Of a stretch of DNA of 64,000 bases, positions 11,084 to 24,605 are shown piece by piece. Within the stretch, counting starts at the first letter, position 1; every line of letters begins with the position of its first letter. A model generated the notes under the pieces. It had not been told where the DNA came from, searched no databases, and saw nothing but the letters and a program-made list of their open reading frames with translations. The stretch is from Mercurialis annua (taxonomy: Eukaryota > Streptophyta > Magnoliopsida > Malpighiales > Euphorbiaceae): the NCBI RefSeq assembly GCF_937616625.2, contig NC_065577.1, forward strand, positions 4,443,001 through 4,507,000. Reading direction: 5' to 3'. A program made the position numbers and the translations under genes.

Positions 11084-12840
11084 AAATTAAAATAACATAA
11101 ATAAAAGGGGTGGTTACTGTTAATAGAAAAGTTAAGTCATTGACGGCTGCCGAAGAAAAAATAAGAAAAAAGTTTTAGACGGCTAGGGTTTGTTGGAGAG
11201 AAAAGAGAAAAGAAGACGGCTAGGTTTTTTTTTATAAAATAGATGAATTATTTTAAATTGAATGAGTAAAACGAGTTATGATATTAAATTTATGGTATTT
11301 TTTTAAACTCATAAATTTGAGTTTAATTGATTTCTTTTTTACCATTAGGAGTAAAATGAACGTTGTTGAATTTTACTCTCAACGAAAGTGAGTCAAATTC
11401 AAGACCTCGTCAAACGACTAGAAATATTTAGTCACTATACCAATAAACACTTGGTTTGCTTTAGCCATAGCCAATAGGTAAGCTGTCAAAAGAAATCAAT
11501 TAAGGGCACAAATGGACATACTTCAAGATTGGTTCACACTTGTGGCATTTTGTGTAGACAAATTCGAATAAATTAACATGTTTGTACATTATTTTCCAAC
11601 ATAGGACAAGATAACATCATTTTGTTACTTCAAAAGTAATGTGTCATGTTAAATGAGTTAAGGTAACAAATTTTCAAGTCAATTGATAAGAAAAATTAGT
11701 TTAAACTAATGAGATTTCACTCTAATAATTCAAAAAAAATCAATTTATTTGTATTCCTAACAATTCACTCGAAAATTTTAATTATTTCTATTATTTTAAT
11801 AATAAATTTTCGAACATTCAATCAAGCAAGTGATTATAATTCCATTCCATGTTTCAATCATTAATCTTTTTTTAATCAACTATATATTAAACTAAAAGAT
11901 TTTCTTGATGGTTTATGAAAAATTAATTATATTAAATATCAAAAACTGAAACTGCCCCCGATAACTATTAAATTAAATAGTATTTAGTTACTATGCATGC
12001 AATTTTATTTTTATGAATAAAAGCTTTATTAAAAAACACAAAAAATAGTAAAACTCCACTGCTCAAAGAGTTTATGCCAGAAAAAAAAAAACAAGTTAAG
12101 AGAGAAATGTACTATTCAAATTTCTAAATAAATCTAAACCCGAATAAACAAAAGAAGGATGTTATTTACACTTGTAAAACAAAGCCGCACCAATGAAGCA
12201 CCGAAAAATAACATCAATTGGAGAGAAATTCTTATGCTGAAAAATTTCTTCTATTACGACATTTTCAAATTTTTCAAATAAAAATAATTCAAATAGTAGT
12301 CTAATGGTTTGTGCATCGACCATTTGGCACAATAGCTATTTATTGAGAACAAAAATCCTCAAAAAAAGAAGGCATCACTCGAACTATACCCGACAACTGA
12401 AAAATATCATAACAAATTTTCTTTATACATGAAAATATGATCTTGAGTCTGATATCACCACAAATATGACAGTCCACATTACCATGAAAAATAATTTTTC
12501 CAGAAGTAAGAAAGGAGAGCATCGGAACACTTATTATTCTTGCAAAGTTTTAAATCCATTCTTACTCAAATATGAAGTATTTTGACATTACATATATGAT
12601 CTAGAATTGGATTTTGTTCATTTTTATCATAAGGTGCATATGTCTTATAATAAATAATAAAAAAAATCAAGTCAATAATTAATTCAAAATTGTAAGTTAC
12701 TAGTAATTAGTAATAGGATCAAAGAAATTGTAAATAATTAAATTACCATAATCCATAACAATAACCGTAATAACAGAATAACCACCACCAACATACTCAC
12801 TGACCTTAGTCAACCTTCAACAGTTACAAAAAGAAAAAGA
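11084..12840. other. Intergenic spacer, no protein gene seen
   Basis: This is an AT-rich spacer holding a possible SINE (listed separately) and a short duplication of 'gacggctagg' at about 11180-11225. The 60-codon minus frame at 12340-12522 has no recognisable domain and no supporting context. Confidence 0.5.
11334..11453 (-). mobile_element. Possible SINE (tRNA-derived), minus strand
   Basis: Read on the minus strand, an A-box-like TGGTATAGTGAC is followed about 35 bp later by a B-box-like GGTCTTGAATTTGACTC, then about 60 bp of body and a short poly-A tail (the poly-T at 11334-11340 on plus). This order and spacing match a Pol III promoter of a plant SINE. I found no clear target duplication, and both boxes deviate from consensus. 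Confidence 0.4.
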
Positions 12841-12873
12841 AAAAAGTACAACGCAAACATTTTTCAGACCAAT

Positions 12874-13290
12874 CTACATGACCAAAACGGCAGCGAAGAG
12901 ACCAAAAGCAACAGTTCCAGCACCATAAATTCTATTCAACACGGCACCGTTTACTCCAGGACCTGGAGCGTCAGCCGGCGGGGATGAGATAACGGAAGCA
13001 GGAGGAGAAGCCTCTGAAGGTGGCGGAGAAGGAGGAGACTGAACCTTAGCCGGAGTCGGTGCTGGAGTAGTAGTACTGGTCTTTGGAGCTTGAGCGGGTG
13101 GAGTGGTTGTTTCTGCCGGTGGTGGAGCAGACATAGGAGCGGTGGTGGAGGATGGTGGCGGTGATGATGCAGACGGAGATGGAGAAACCTTAGGAGAAGA
13201 AGCCGGTGAGGGTGCAGGAGATTGAGCGAAGGTGGAAGTGAAGAGTAATGCAACAAGAACGATCGAAACGGCGACGTTGAGGTGGGCCAT
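12874..13290 (-). CDS. Classical arabinogalactan protein (AGP), GPI-anchored, 138 residues
   Basis: This is a single-exon gene. Residues 1-22 form a signal peptide (MAHLNVAVSIVLVALLFTSTFA) followed by a mature region starting at Gln that is dominated by Pro, Ala, Ser and Thr in AP, SP and TP pairs and PPP runs. These are the sites hydroxylated and decorated with arabinogalactan in AGPs. The last 20 or so residues are hydrophobic (GAGTVAFGLFAAVLVM), preceded by small residues, which fits a GPI-anchor signal. The length of 138 is usual for classical AGPs of the AGP1/4/10 type. The protein would act at the cell surface and wall in signalling or adhesion. A TATA box lies about 95 bp upstream. A frame on the same strand (12951-13256) is only a Leu/His-rich shadow. 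Which AGP paralogue it is cannot be told from sequence alone. Confidence 0.93.
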   Translation of the reverse strand: MAHLNVAVSIVLVALLFTSTFAQSPAPSPASSPKVSPSPSASSPPPSSTTAPMSAPPPAETTTPPAQAPKTSTTTPAPTPAKVQSPPSPPPSEASPPASVISSPPADAPGPGVNGAVLNRIYGAGTVAFGLFAAVLVM

Positions 13291-13384
13291 TCTCTTCTTA
13301 ATAATTTAGGTTAAAGACACAATGGGAAAAAAGAATGTTGGGAAATGAAGAGATGGCTGTCTTTGTGTAGCTTGAGTAAGAAGG

Positions 13385-13392
13385 TATTTATA
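13385..13392 (-). promoter_or_regulatory. TATA box of the AGP gene
   Basis: TATAAATA is read on the minus strand, about 95 bp upstream of the AGP start codon. This fits a transcription start 25-35 bp further on and a 5' leader of about 60 bp. Confidence 0.75.
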
Positions 13393-13399
13393 GGGCATA

Positions 13400-14923
13400 T
13401 GTTGGGATTTAAATTAATAAGGTTTCGTAGACAATAAGGTGTAGAAATATTAGAATATTAGATAAAATAAAGGATCATTTGAGTCCTTAAATTTATGAAC
13501 CAAGCTCTTATAAGTCAAATTTATTCCATTTCTAAATATTAAGACCAATTCTATCCGCTATTATATTTTCAAAATGCATGAAAAGCAATTGTAAATATGT
13601 TTTCATTTCGATAAAATTATTTTATATATTTATAACTTTGACTCTTTTGACAAATATATCGCAAAAAAAAATTAGACAGTTTGCTTCATCAATTTAAGGA
13701 GTTGAGTCAAAAATGTCCAAATCCCAATTTAATCAAAATTATGAAGTTTATCTTTTAAAAGTGGACTAATCAAATAAGCTCATGTAAGAAATTCATGAGA
13801 TATAACACGCTTGGATATTATTTTCAAAATTTATAAAATTAACGGATCATCACGAATGTTTTTAAATATATATGTTAAAATGGTCAAAATAATAGGTATA
13901 TGCAATCAGTTTTTCTTTTATTTAATATTTTATGCAAATTTCTACATGTTTTTATTTATTTATTATTTTATGTAAAATCCAAAATATTTGTATTTAATAT
14001 ATTCACAGTTGCTTTTCACGAACTCTGAAAATATAAAATGGATATAATTTTACTTATTTAATGAGTTATGGACTAAATTATTAAAATATACTAAGTTTAA
14101 TTATATAACTCTGTTTTATAAATTTAAGGACCCAAATGATCTTTTGCTCATATTACATAATAATAAGCTTATCATTTGTTTCACATAATGGGAGAGCAAT
14201 AAAAACAATAATGTATTGTGATGTTATGATGAGTGGGCAACTACTAAGACAAAAATAAAAATTAACCTCTTTTCATTTAAAAAAAAGTTTAAAATGATCC
14301 TTCATTTAGAGAAAAATTCATTTTTAATTAAACTTTAATTAGCTTAGGTAAAAAATGAAGAACTATTTTAAACTTTTTTCTTAATGAAAAGAGATTAATT
14401 TAGTGCCTCGGGGTAGAGGTGAAACATAAATACATACGTCAGGGTATAAATGAATTTTTTCCTAGGTCATGGTATAAACGAAAAAAAAGTTCAAGGTGGG
14501 TGGTTTTTAAGTAATTAAGCCGAAAAAAAAATGAAAGGTGAGTAGTTTTTGAGCCTTTTTGCCTTAATCTTATTAAATTATTATTGATGAGGAAAATTTG
14601 GAAAAATACAATAAAGACTCGCTTTATTTTCTAAAATGACAAACATTATGGATTACATTTTATTTTCAAATGCAACAAATATCATAAAATAGAGAAAATA
14701 ATACAAAATATTAAATAGAACATTGCGGATAAACAATATTCATTATCTGTATAATTTAGACATAATGTCCCAAAAAAAGGTGTTTGCCGCTTTTATCCAT
14801 TTAATTATTTCTTTTAATTTTATTATTTGAAGTAATTTCGTTTCAGTTGTAGTTAAATTTTCCTAATGGAATAAAATCACGGATGGCCTATTGAAGCTAA
14901 ATATATCCAGATAATTAAAAGTA
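13400..14923. other. Intergenic, AT-rich, transposon-derived
   Basis: I see no gene. At 14262-14398 there is a hairpin whose arms (left from 'ttaacctcttttcatt', right ending 'aaaagagattaa') pair over about 45 bp. It is followed by a MULE-like end reading GGCTTAATTACTTAAAAACC on the minus strand, closing at 14521. This looks like a Mutator-type MITE that has lost its left end. Confidence 0.5.
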
Positions 14924-14933
14924 TCTCCAAAAA

Positions 14934-15271
14934 GGCTTAATACATAGTTTGACCCTTGAACTTGTACCCTTTTACCCATCTAACCTCTAAACTTAACGTC
15001 TCACCTATCGGACCTCTGAACTTGTTAAATAATCCGATTTGACCCCTGAACTTGATAAATATGTAAATATTAAACCCTTCGTGTCCACCTGTCACTTGAA
15101 ACATTCTAGAAGAAATTGTGTACGGAGGGGTTCAATGTTTACGTATTTATTAAGTTCGGGGGTCAAATCGGGTTATTTAACAAGTTCAAGGGTTCGATAG
15201 GTGAGACGTTAAGTTTGGGGGTTAGATGGGTAAAAGGGTACAAGTTCAGGGGTCAAACTATGTATTAAGCC
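14934..15271. mobile_element. Mutator-type MITE, 338 bp
   Basis: The ends GGCTTAATACATAGTTTGAC are perfectly inverted, and the arms pair for more than 100 bp ('cctctgaacttg' and 'caagttcaggg' type blocks). An exact 10-bp direct repeat TCTCCAAAAA flanks it (14924-14933 and 15272-15281). There is no coding content. It lies downstream of the RIBA 3' end. Confidence 0.9.
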
Positions 15272-15429
15272 TCTCCAAAAACCACAAAATTGTATACTTC
15301 TTCATGAAGAGCCATCAAAAAAGTTACCATATCTAATTCTTATAATAATTAACTTGTTCTACAATTAACAGAACAGAAAGGCCGAGGATAATTTGCACAA
15401 AATTATTACTATATATAATCTAAGCCAAT

Positions 15430-15726
15430 GCTTATAGATTGTCAAAAAGAATTACAGTGGATAGAAGCTTCTCTTACAGTGACAGAAATCAGAAAACACA
15501 ATAAGAGATTCTATTACACAGGATTTTCTCCAACTTACAGACAACTTCCAGCAGAGCTTTAGCCAATCATGTAAGCATTATTATGATCTTTTTTGCTTAC
15601 TCAATCATGAAATGAAAGAATTTGAACTCGTAAACGTAAGTCAATTCAATAGATAAAGTTTTACCATCGTCATGTTAAAGTTCTTCGAGATCTGACGGTT
15701 GATTTGTGAGCACCGCATTGACATTC
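15430..15726 (-). other. Probable 3' untranslated region of RIBA
   Basis: This sequence follows the RIBA stop codon on the minus strand and has no repeats. The exact poly-A site cannot be fixed by eye. Confidence 0.45.
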
Positions 15727-18700
15727 TTATCTATTAGAAGAAGCATCTGAAGCAGTAGTATCAACCAGGGAATTAGTGATGAGATTGCTTAAGCGGCCGT
15801 TGAATTCGACTCCGTAGATATGGCCCATTTTCGCACGTTTAGTTTCTAAATACTTCTTGTTTTCCTTTGTGATAGTTGTTAATAGTGGAACCCTACCTAC
15901 AACCGACAAACCGTAACCCTTGAGACCAATGTACTTGGCGGGGTTGTTTGTCATCAATTTCATTGTTCGGACACCCAGTAACTGTAATATCTGCAATGTT
16001 AACACATCAAGTTCATTATTAGATTACTAGAGGATGGAAACCTTATAACCAGTGGTGGGTTATTCTAGATCAATTAGCATGTGGTTACTTTAGCTTAAAT
16101 AGCATTTTGAGTTCTGGGTATAAGCTGCATTAAAATTTTAGTAGGACGAGTTATGCTGCCTATGTGAAACTGCATGCTTGAAACCGAATTAATCGGCACC
16201 TAATATGGCAATCAGATACTGAGTGTTTAAACAGTAGGAAAAAAATACCTGAGCACCAATGCCATATTCTCGTGAATCAACAGGCAAACCGAGATCTTCA
16301 TTTGCTTCAACTGTATCACGCCCAGCATCCTGTAGGTTGTAAGCATTAAGCTTGTGGCCTAAGCCAATGCCTCTTCCTTCATGCCCACGAAGATAGACTA
16401 ATACACCTCGGCCAGCAGCCTCAATCTGCTGCATTGCAAGAGCCAGCTGGTTCCCACAGTCACATCTAGCAGACCCAAATATATCCCCCGTAAGGCATTC
16501 CGAATGTACCCTCACGAGAATATCCTGCCCATCTCCAATCTCACCCTGTTTGGAGAACAAAGTTGAACGCAAGTAAGATCTCCAATTTAGAACAGAATAA
16601 ATGAAGCATGTGTGCATCTTTCGGCAGCATTAAAATTGAATTTTGACATAATTTTAGCTCTTGAAGATACTGAAAAGAGAAAATTGAACTCTCTGGTTTA
16701 TGTTTAAGGTAAGTTGCATTCCGAGCTTGAAATTTATCAATACAAGGACAAGCTCATAAAAACTACTGTCACATCCTAATTTCGACTTGTCATAACCATC
16801 AACTTGTCCAAATTAACAGTTACTGATGATTTGGCACAACACAGTACAACCCTTTTAATATGCTCTTGATTTGATGAGAAAAAGAAAAGGCAAAATCAAA
16901 AGACTACAAACAAAAAAATTGCATACAGAACTATCATCTCCATCACATTCAACTCTTTAAACAATCTAGTTGGCTTCTGAATGAAATCCCAACAGAATCA
17001 AGCGGGAACTATAATTATATTTTGATAAAAATAACTGACTTTAGAGTTTTAAAGCACAAAGAGTAATGAGTCTATAATTAGTGCTCACCTTAACCATAGC
17101 AATATGTTCAATGCCATCCAAGATGGATCTATAACAGTAGGCTGTAAACGGGCCCCACATTGTCGGAATCCTAGCAGCAGAAGAACAATCTACTAACTTT
17201 TCTCTCTTCCTCTTATACCTGTCAATTACAGAACACTTCATTAATTCATGTTTTCATCATCACAGCATGACGTGCATTTTGCTTGCAGTTCCCTTTTAAA
17301 AATGACAAATTGTTAGCCAGAGTGTGTGGCAAAGCACATGCACCTTTTAAAATGCATAACTAACATGCTTGAGGGTTTCATACGTATGTGACAGAACAAT
17401 AATCAACGCCACTATTATCTACTTATCTTGCTTTATTTTATTTTTATATAGCTAATAATTATAATGAACACAATTATGGTCCATTGCATAAAATGCTGAT
17501 TGGTTCTAGAGATAAAAAGTAATGGCATCGATGTCTTTCCACGCTAAATGGGAAGTTCAAATTAGCAATATATTCAATGACAACGCAAAACAGCTGTCAG
17601 AGACATGGTGTACAGCAACGTCAAGGTGTAATATAATTGAAAAGTATGAATGTGTTTGCTTCACAAAACTCGTTGGCAAATCATGAAATAAGGAAATAAG
17701 AGGTCAGAGAAGATGCTTAAAGAATAATCCTTGTGCATACACTGACAATCCACAACGAACGTGACACTGTTTACCTGATTAAATCAGCAATAGATATAAT
17801 TTTCAAATTCTGCTGTTCTGCAAATTGACGAAGCTTTGGCAACCTAGCCATGGAGCCATCATCATCCACAATCTCACACAGAACTCCAACAGGCTCAAAT
17901 CCAGCTAGAACAGAAAGATCAACAGCAGCTTCTGTATGTCCAGCTCTTTTCAGAACACCACCCTCTCTGTACCTCAGCGGGAAAATGTGGCCAGGTCGGT
18001 TGAAGTCCTCAGGTTTTGAATCTTTAGATGCAAGAGCTAAAACCGTTGTTGCCCTGTCCTGAGCTGAAACTCCTGTGGTTGTACCATGTTTAGCGTCCTA
18101 CAAGAAGATATTCACAGGAAACACTTAGTTTTAGATTATTGCAGTAACGTTGATTGAATTTTGTCTAGAAAACTAAGGGCATAGAACTCTAAACCTCTGC
18201 TTCAACAAGATATGAGGGAATAATCAATCACTAAGCACAAAGTATTTATCTTTTCAAAGAGAGACATTCAGTTCTGCTTTTTTCGTATTTTTGTCCTTTC
18301 CGGGAAAATAAATAAAGAAACTAAAATGAACTAATTGTATGTTTCTTCCAATAAATGAGTTTACTATTTCCTCTAAGACAGAACATAAAACTACTAAAAC
18401 AGCTAATCAGAGCAATGAATTCAGCTACTTCTAGATGATGATAATAAGAATTGAAGCACAAGGGAATATAAGAGAAAAAGAAGCAATTACATAATATCCT
18501 AGCTTTAAATTTACAAGGACTTCACTTTTTTCGTAATTGAAAACATTAGATTATTTGCTTCCACAGAAATTGATATCCTCTGAACTATAGATCTCGCATA
18601 TTATAAACTTAATATAAAAACAAGAACCACATTTTCAAGTGAAACACGACCAAAACAATGCTCAAAAATTTATAACTGCTTCAAGTGAATGAGATGTGTT

Positions 18701-20092
18701 CATATTTTGATATTTTGAATATATTTAAGTCAATCAAAAGCATAAAATCTTCAGTAAAAGATTACATACCACTGTCACCGTGAATGCAGTACGAAGTTTT
18801 TCATCATTTTCGTTTTGGGTTACCATCAAAGGGAGTTGTAACCTGTCAAGATATTCCCCTGCCATGCTGACACATACTATTCCGGTACCATGCTTGACAA
18901 TGAAAGCCATAGCTTCAGGTGTCGCTAATTGTGCTGGCATAATAAGATCCCCTTCATTTTCTCTATCTTCATCATCTACCACCACTACCATCTGCAATCA
19001 AAAATGCAATCAGCACACGAAAAAATGGGATAACAACAACCGAAAGTACATAGTTCATAAAAATGCTACCAAGATAGAGTAAAACAACTACCTTTCCTTG
19101 ACGAATATCTTCAATGGCCTGAGGAATGGAGGAAAAACCTTGTGTAGGACGATCCAAATCATACTCTTCATCATCAACAGGAAAACCATTGGGCATAGGA
19201 GCAGTATCCGCTGCCAAAGTTGCAAATGCTACCGCATCAGGCTGCAACTTAATTCCAACTGAATCATTATCAATCAAAGCCCCATTTGCTGCACCATTAT
19301 TTCTACCGGAATACGACAGTAGATCACCTTCTTCCGATACTAAAGCAGCTTGAGTATTGGGGACACTCTTAATACTTAAAGAAGATTTGGAACCCGACGT
19401 GCTCCCATTTGCTGAAAGCCAAGTAACTCCATGTAACCCATTGAATAATTTAAAGTTCCTCCTTCCACTGTATATAAAGTTAAAGGAATCAACAAACATA
19501 TCAGTACAGCTAAAGTTCTTCGTAAATTGCTCATGAGTAGTATTGATCTAGACACAAATAGCCTAGGTAACACGGACACTTCATTCAATCAACGTGTCTT
19601 GTTTCGAAATATTTCGGACACTTCACGTTTCGGACACAAAACTTTTTTTTTTCATAGAAGACTTTAAAATAACACTATTTCGCCATGTCCGTGTCCGTGC
19701 TACCTAGTCAATAGCTAAAATTCTCGTAATTTTACATAAACAGAAGCTAATCAACTTAATGGATTCAATTAAAATACAAGTGATGAACACAAATTGGATA
19801 CCTTTTAAGCTAATTACAATCAGAAACAAGAAGTATCATTGCTTTAACACACTATGAAGTTGTTAAATTGTTTGATCTATATTATGAAAAGAAAAAAGAC
19901 AAAAATTGGTCAAACAACATAAAAATACCAAATTTCAAGACCAAATTACAACAAAACAAAGACCAATTCACCACTAAAAATATCAAATCCTTAAAAAAAA
20001 GACAGAAAATTTGAGATGGGTACAGGAGAAATAACTTACAAGGAACACGGTAGAGCTGTTCTAATTGTTGTTGAAGGGTTAATGGAAGCCAT
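15727..20092 (-). CDS. RIBA1: RIBA: plastid bifunctional DHBP synthase / GTP cyclohydrolase II (7 exons)
   Basis: The exons on the minus strand are 20040-20092, 19092-19467, 18770-18991, 17775-18097, 17089-17218, 16249-16545 and 15727-15990. All junctions are GT-AG and phases agree, giving 554 residues, close to Arabidopsis RIBA1. The enzyme catalyses two entry steps of riboflavin synthesis: ribulose 5-phosphate to the four-carbon unit, and GTP ring opening. Residues 1 to about 120 form a Ser/Thr-rich plastid transit region plus a poorly conserved linker. DHBP synthase starts near 125 and carries the acidic active-site motif [10 protein letters not shown] at 149-158. GTP cyclohydrolase II starts near 369, with zinc ligands Cys385, Cys396 and Cys398 (SARCDCG) and the loop [10 protein letters not shown] at 421-430. 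All key residues of both halves are present, unlike RIBA2/3 paralogues, which each lose one activity. Intron 1 holds a small MITE. Confidence 0.96.
19563..19707. mobile_element. Small TIR element (about 145 bp) in RIBA intron 1
   Basis: The ends 'ctaggtaacacggacac' and 'gtgtccgtgctacctag' are inverted copies. A related element lies at about 39144-39312. The flanks share only a short 'aatagc', so the target duplication and superfamily are uncertain. Confidence 0.6.
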
Positions 20093-20822
20093 TGTTCTTC
20101 TTCTTTGTTTGATTAAAACCCTTCTCTAAAATATAAAAAAGCTCCAAAATTTAATGGTTTAGGATCTTGAAACCAAATGGGTTTTGCTTGATTGTTACTT
20201 ATAGAGCTTTATATTTTTGAGAGGGAAATAACAAAGAAGAAGAGGCAAAATTGAAGAAGATGAAATTAACAGAAACAACGACGAATTTTCATTGTAAAGA
20301 ATTTTCTGTATTACTTATTCCTGCGGGTGATGTCGGTTTTCTGTCACCGGCCAATAATATTGGCGTAAGACTTTTTTTATTTCTTTTCATTAAATTGTTG
20401 ATTTATTATTGGTGACTATTTAGATGAACTTTTTTTTTTACTTAATTGGAAACGAGATTTTTTTTTAAAAATGAGATTTTGTTGGAGAACCTAAATGCTA
20501 CCAAATTTAGCCATGTTTAAAGAAAATCAAATAATTATTTATGCATAATAAAATATTATATACAGTGTCATTAGTAAGTATAAACATCAAAAATATTGGA
20601 AAACATCAATAAAATAATTTTTCAAACTGAAATTAAATTACATAGATAACAAAATAAATTGTATTTATTTGAGTTAGATTTTTTTCTTTTTAATCTTAAC
20701 AAACCATCATATGAATAATTATTTTATTTATCATATAGATTATAAAAAAATTATCTTGCAAATAATATTGCATGACAAAGCACTCATGTTCAGGTATTTT
20801 TAACCAATAACCTTCTGACTCA
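20093..20822. other. RIBA upstream region
   Basis: This holds the RIBA 5' leader and promoter (minus strand), then AT-rich spacer. A TATA-like AAATATAAAG on the minus strand near 20205-20216 is a plausible but weak promoter element. I see no other gene. Confidence 0.4.
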
Positions 20823-21903
20823 AATTATATAGGGTTTTTGACATTTTTTTGCCTCTCTACAAAAAAAAAATCTGAATTTATGCCTCTTGTAAAAAAAAAT
20901 TCCCGTTTTGCGCCTGGCCCCACACAGCCCGCTATATAAAATAGCGGGCTGGTCCTTAATTTGGGTGATTAATTACCCAGATTAAGGACCAGCCCGCTAT
21001 CTCATATAGCGGGCTGGTCCCTCCTCCCCAATCATTGGGGATCTGCCCCAATAATTGGAGAGAGAGTGTTTTATTTTTTCCCCAATTATTATGACAGATA
21101 ATGATTGGGCAATAATTATCAAAACCGGTTTTTTTATTTTAGACATGATTTTTTCTTGGTTAAATTATAATATCAACCAACCTAAAAACCAAACCAAATT
21201 TGGTTCGGCTTGATATTTTTAAAAAAAAATGAATTTTGAGTTAGTTTGGTTTTGGACTTTATTTTTTTAAAACTGTAAAATAAATTGAACTAAAATAATC
21301 GATCAACCGATAATCCAACCAAAATTGACGGGTTAGTTTAATTTAAAAAATTTACATCCTCCAAAATTTTGGTTTGGCTCGATTTAAAAAAATTAAACAT
21401 ATTAATTTTGGTTTAATTTGAATTATTAAAAAAATTAATTTTTCAGTTTAGTTTAGGTTTGGACGCATTTTTTTATTAAAGTTTCATCATCGACCATCAA
21501 AATGAATCAAAACTTTGACCAATTTGAAAATTTGAAATTCTTAAAATTTTGGCTCGATTTTAAAAATATGATTTTTTTTATTCAGTTCGGTTTGGATTAA
21601 AATACGCTTTCATGAATAAACATATAACAAGTTTTTTTTCTAAAAAGAATTTTTTATTTTTTATTTTTAAAAAAAAATTATTTTCTAAAAATATACTTTT
21701 TATTGTAAGATAAAAATTTGAAATATTTTTTTAATAATCATTTATTTATATAAAAAAAGGGAATCATTTATTTTTATTTCTAACCCTTTTTTTTCATGAA
21801 CCAAACAGTCTCTTAAACGCATACTATTGTACGGCGGTATAGTCGTGCAATTAATTTTCTGTGATAAGAAGAAAATAGATAATTAGATTTGTTTCATTTT
21901 TTG

Positions 21904-22904
<1,001 letters not shown>

Positions 22905-23375
22905 ATTTTTTGGGATTGATTTTCAAGATTCAGATTATAAATTCCTCGCACATTGGCTAAAAAAATAACATAAAAAAGAAAAAGAAAATGAAATGTGTTA
23001 GTATTGCAACGACAATGTTAGTATAGTATTCAAGAAACGTGTTAATATTCCGCAATTGTATTCTTGGTTTGATGATTGGGCAATAAAAAACCGGTTTTGA
23101 TAATTATTATCCAATCATTATCTGCCCCAATAATTAGGGAGAGAGTAAATCACTCTCTCTCCAATCATTAGGGCAGATCCCCAATGATTGGGGAGGAGGG
23201 ACCAACCCGCTATATGAGATAGAATGCTGGTCTTTAATCTGGGTGATTCAGCCCACTATTTCATATAGTAGGCTGCGTGGGTCCAGACACAAAACGAGAA
23301 ATTTCTTTGCAAGAGGCACAAATCTGGAATTTCTTTTGTAGGGAGGCACAAAAATGTCAAAAACTCAATTATACA

Positions 23376-23600
23376 AATGCTAAACAGAAAACTGCTTAAA
23401 TCGTGGGTTCGATTCCTCTCACAAACGCTCCCTCCTTCTTAAATTATCAAAAAGTATATAGTCAAGTCTCATAATAAGTGGTATTATATTTAAAACAATG
23501 AATTGAGTGACAACGTCTATAAAATTATAAATTGGCAAGAAAATTACATGTAGATGTTTAGTTGGAAAACACAAATAAAATTAATTAAATTCATCATTTA
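23376..23600. other. Intergenic, with isolated B-box-like motif
   Basis: 'gtgggttcgattcctc' at about 23402 resembles a tRNA B box but no A box or cloverleaf surrounds it. I see nothing else. Confidence 0.4.
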
Positions 23601-23781
23601 CCAACAGAGGTTGGTTCAAGTGCTAAACGGCTTAATATCGCTTAAGTAAGGTCTCGGATTTGAGTTTTGTGAATGTAGAAAATTCTCACTGGCAGACTCA
23701 CCCACCATCCAGATGCGCAACGCAAGTCTGGTCCGGATTAGTCAGGGCGAAACTCTGAAACCGGATGGGCAACAAAAAAAA
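23601..23781 (+). mobile_element. Probable tRNA-derived SINE
   Basis: An A-box-like TGGTTCAAGTGCTAAACGG is followed by a B-box-like GGTCTCGGATTTGAG about 35 bp later. A body containing 'ggtccggattagtcagggcgaa' in two blocks ends with 'ccggatgggcaacaaaaaaa', a short A-rich tail. This arrangement and the 3' end text are like the Au-type SINEs of plants. Target duplications are not clear. Confidence 0.6.
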
Positions 23782-24297
23782 TAGGTGCACTGGTGGAGCC
23801 AAAAATTGAGAGGGTCGGTTTTTTTCTTTTTGACTAAATAATTTGGCGTCCGCTTTATTTCTAGGTAATACAGTATGTTGTTTAAATATTACTTTTACTT
23901 TTTTTAGTTAAACGACAAAATATTTGGTCTAATTTAAAATAAAAATAATCTTTAAAAAAAATAATCATATTATAATTTTTGTTAATTCCGTTAATTTAGG
24001 GATTTTTGTGATTATATATTTTTTGTTTTACAAATTTAATTGCTTAAAAGTTCACTCTTATATTTTTATTTTTATTTTGAAAATGTTATACTTTTATTTT
24101 TTCATTCATATCTAGAAGGTTGAGATTCAAAGCTTCTAGCTGAATGGATAGACAACACGAAACATGCATCTACCCCGTATATAATGCATAAATTGTTTAA
24201 ATAAAAGAAAATAGCTATTTATTTTTAAATTATTCTTTACTATTATGATAAACAAAAAGTTAATAAAAATATAAAATGACGAGTCATGATACAAGCT
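23782..24297. other. Intergenic, AT-rich, nothing recognised
   Basis: There is no open frame with protein-like composition and no clear repeat. Confidence 0.5.
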
Positions 24298-24307
24298 ATA
24301 TTTAAAA

Positions 24308-24595
24308 GGGTTAATTGCAAATTAATACACAAACTTTACCCAATTTGCAATTACAACACGAACTTTAAAATTTGGCAAGTTGGTACACCGATTTTCATTT
24401 TTTGGCGAATTGATACACCGAACTGGAAAAATACTAACGTGGATATTGTCATATACAGCCACGTGTTATTGTATGATTGGTCGGTGTACTAATTTGCCAG
24501 AAAAATAAAAGTTGGTGTATTAAATTGCCAAGTTTCAAAGTTTGTGTTGTAATTGCAAATTAAGGTAAAGTTCGTGTATTAATTTGCAGTCAACC
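24308..24595. mobile_element. Mutator-type MITE, 288 bp
   Basis: The left end is GGGTTAATTGCAAATTAATA and the right end, read inward, is GGTTGACTGCAAATTAATA. The arms pair for most of the element ('cacaaactttacc' with 'ggtaaagttcgtg'). An exact 10-bp duplication ATATTTAAAA flanks it (24298-24307, 24596-24605). The text is related to remnants at about 54330-54610 and 62634-62913. Confidence 0.9.
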
Positions 24596-24605
24596 ATATT
24601 TAAAA

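Noticed and set aside
12951..13256. 101-codon minus frame rich in Leu, His and Arg
   Set aside because: It is a shadow of the AGP gene in another frame.
18780..19353. Plus-strand frames opposite RIBA exons 2 and 3
   Set aside because: They are antisense shadows of conserved RIBA coding sequence.
23395..23445. tRNA gene suggested by a B-box-like motif (also at about 37720)
   Set aside because: There is no cloverleaf, anticodon arm or A box at the proper distance.
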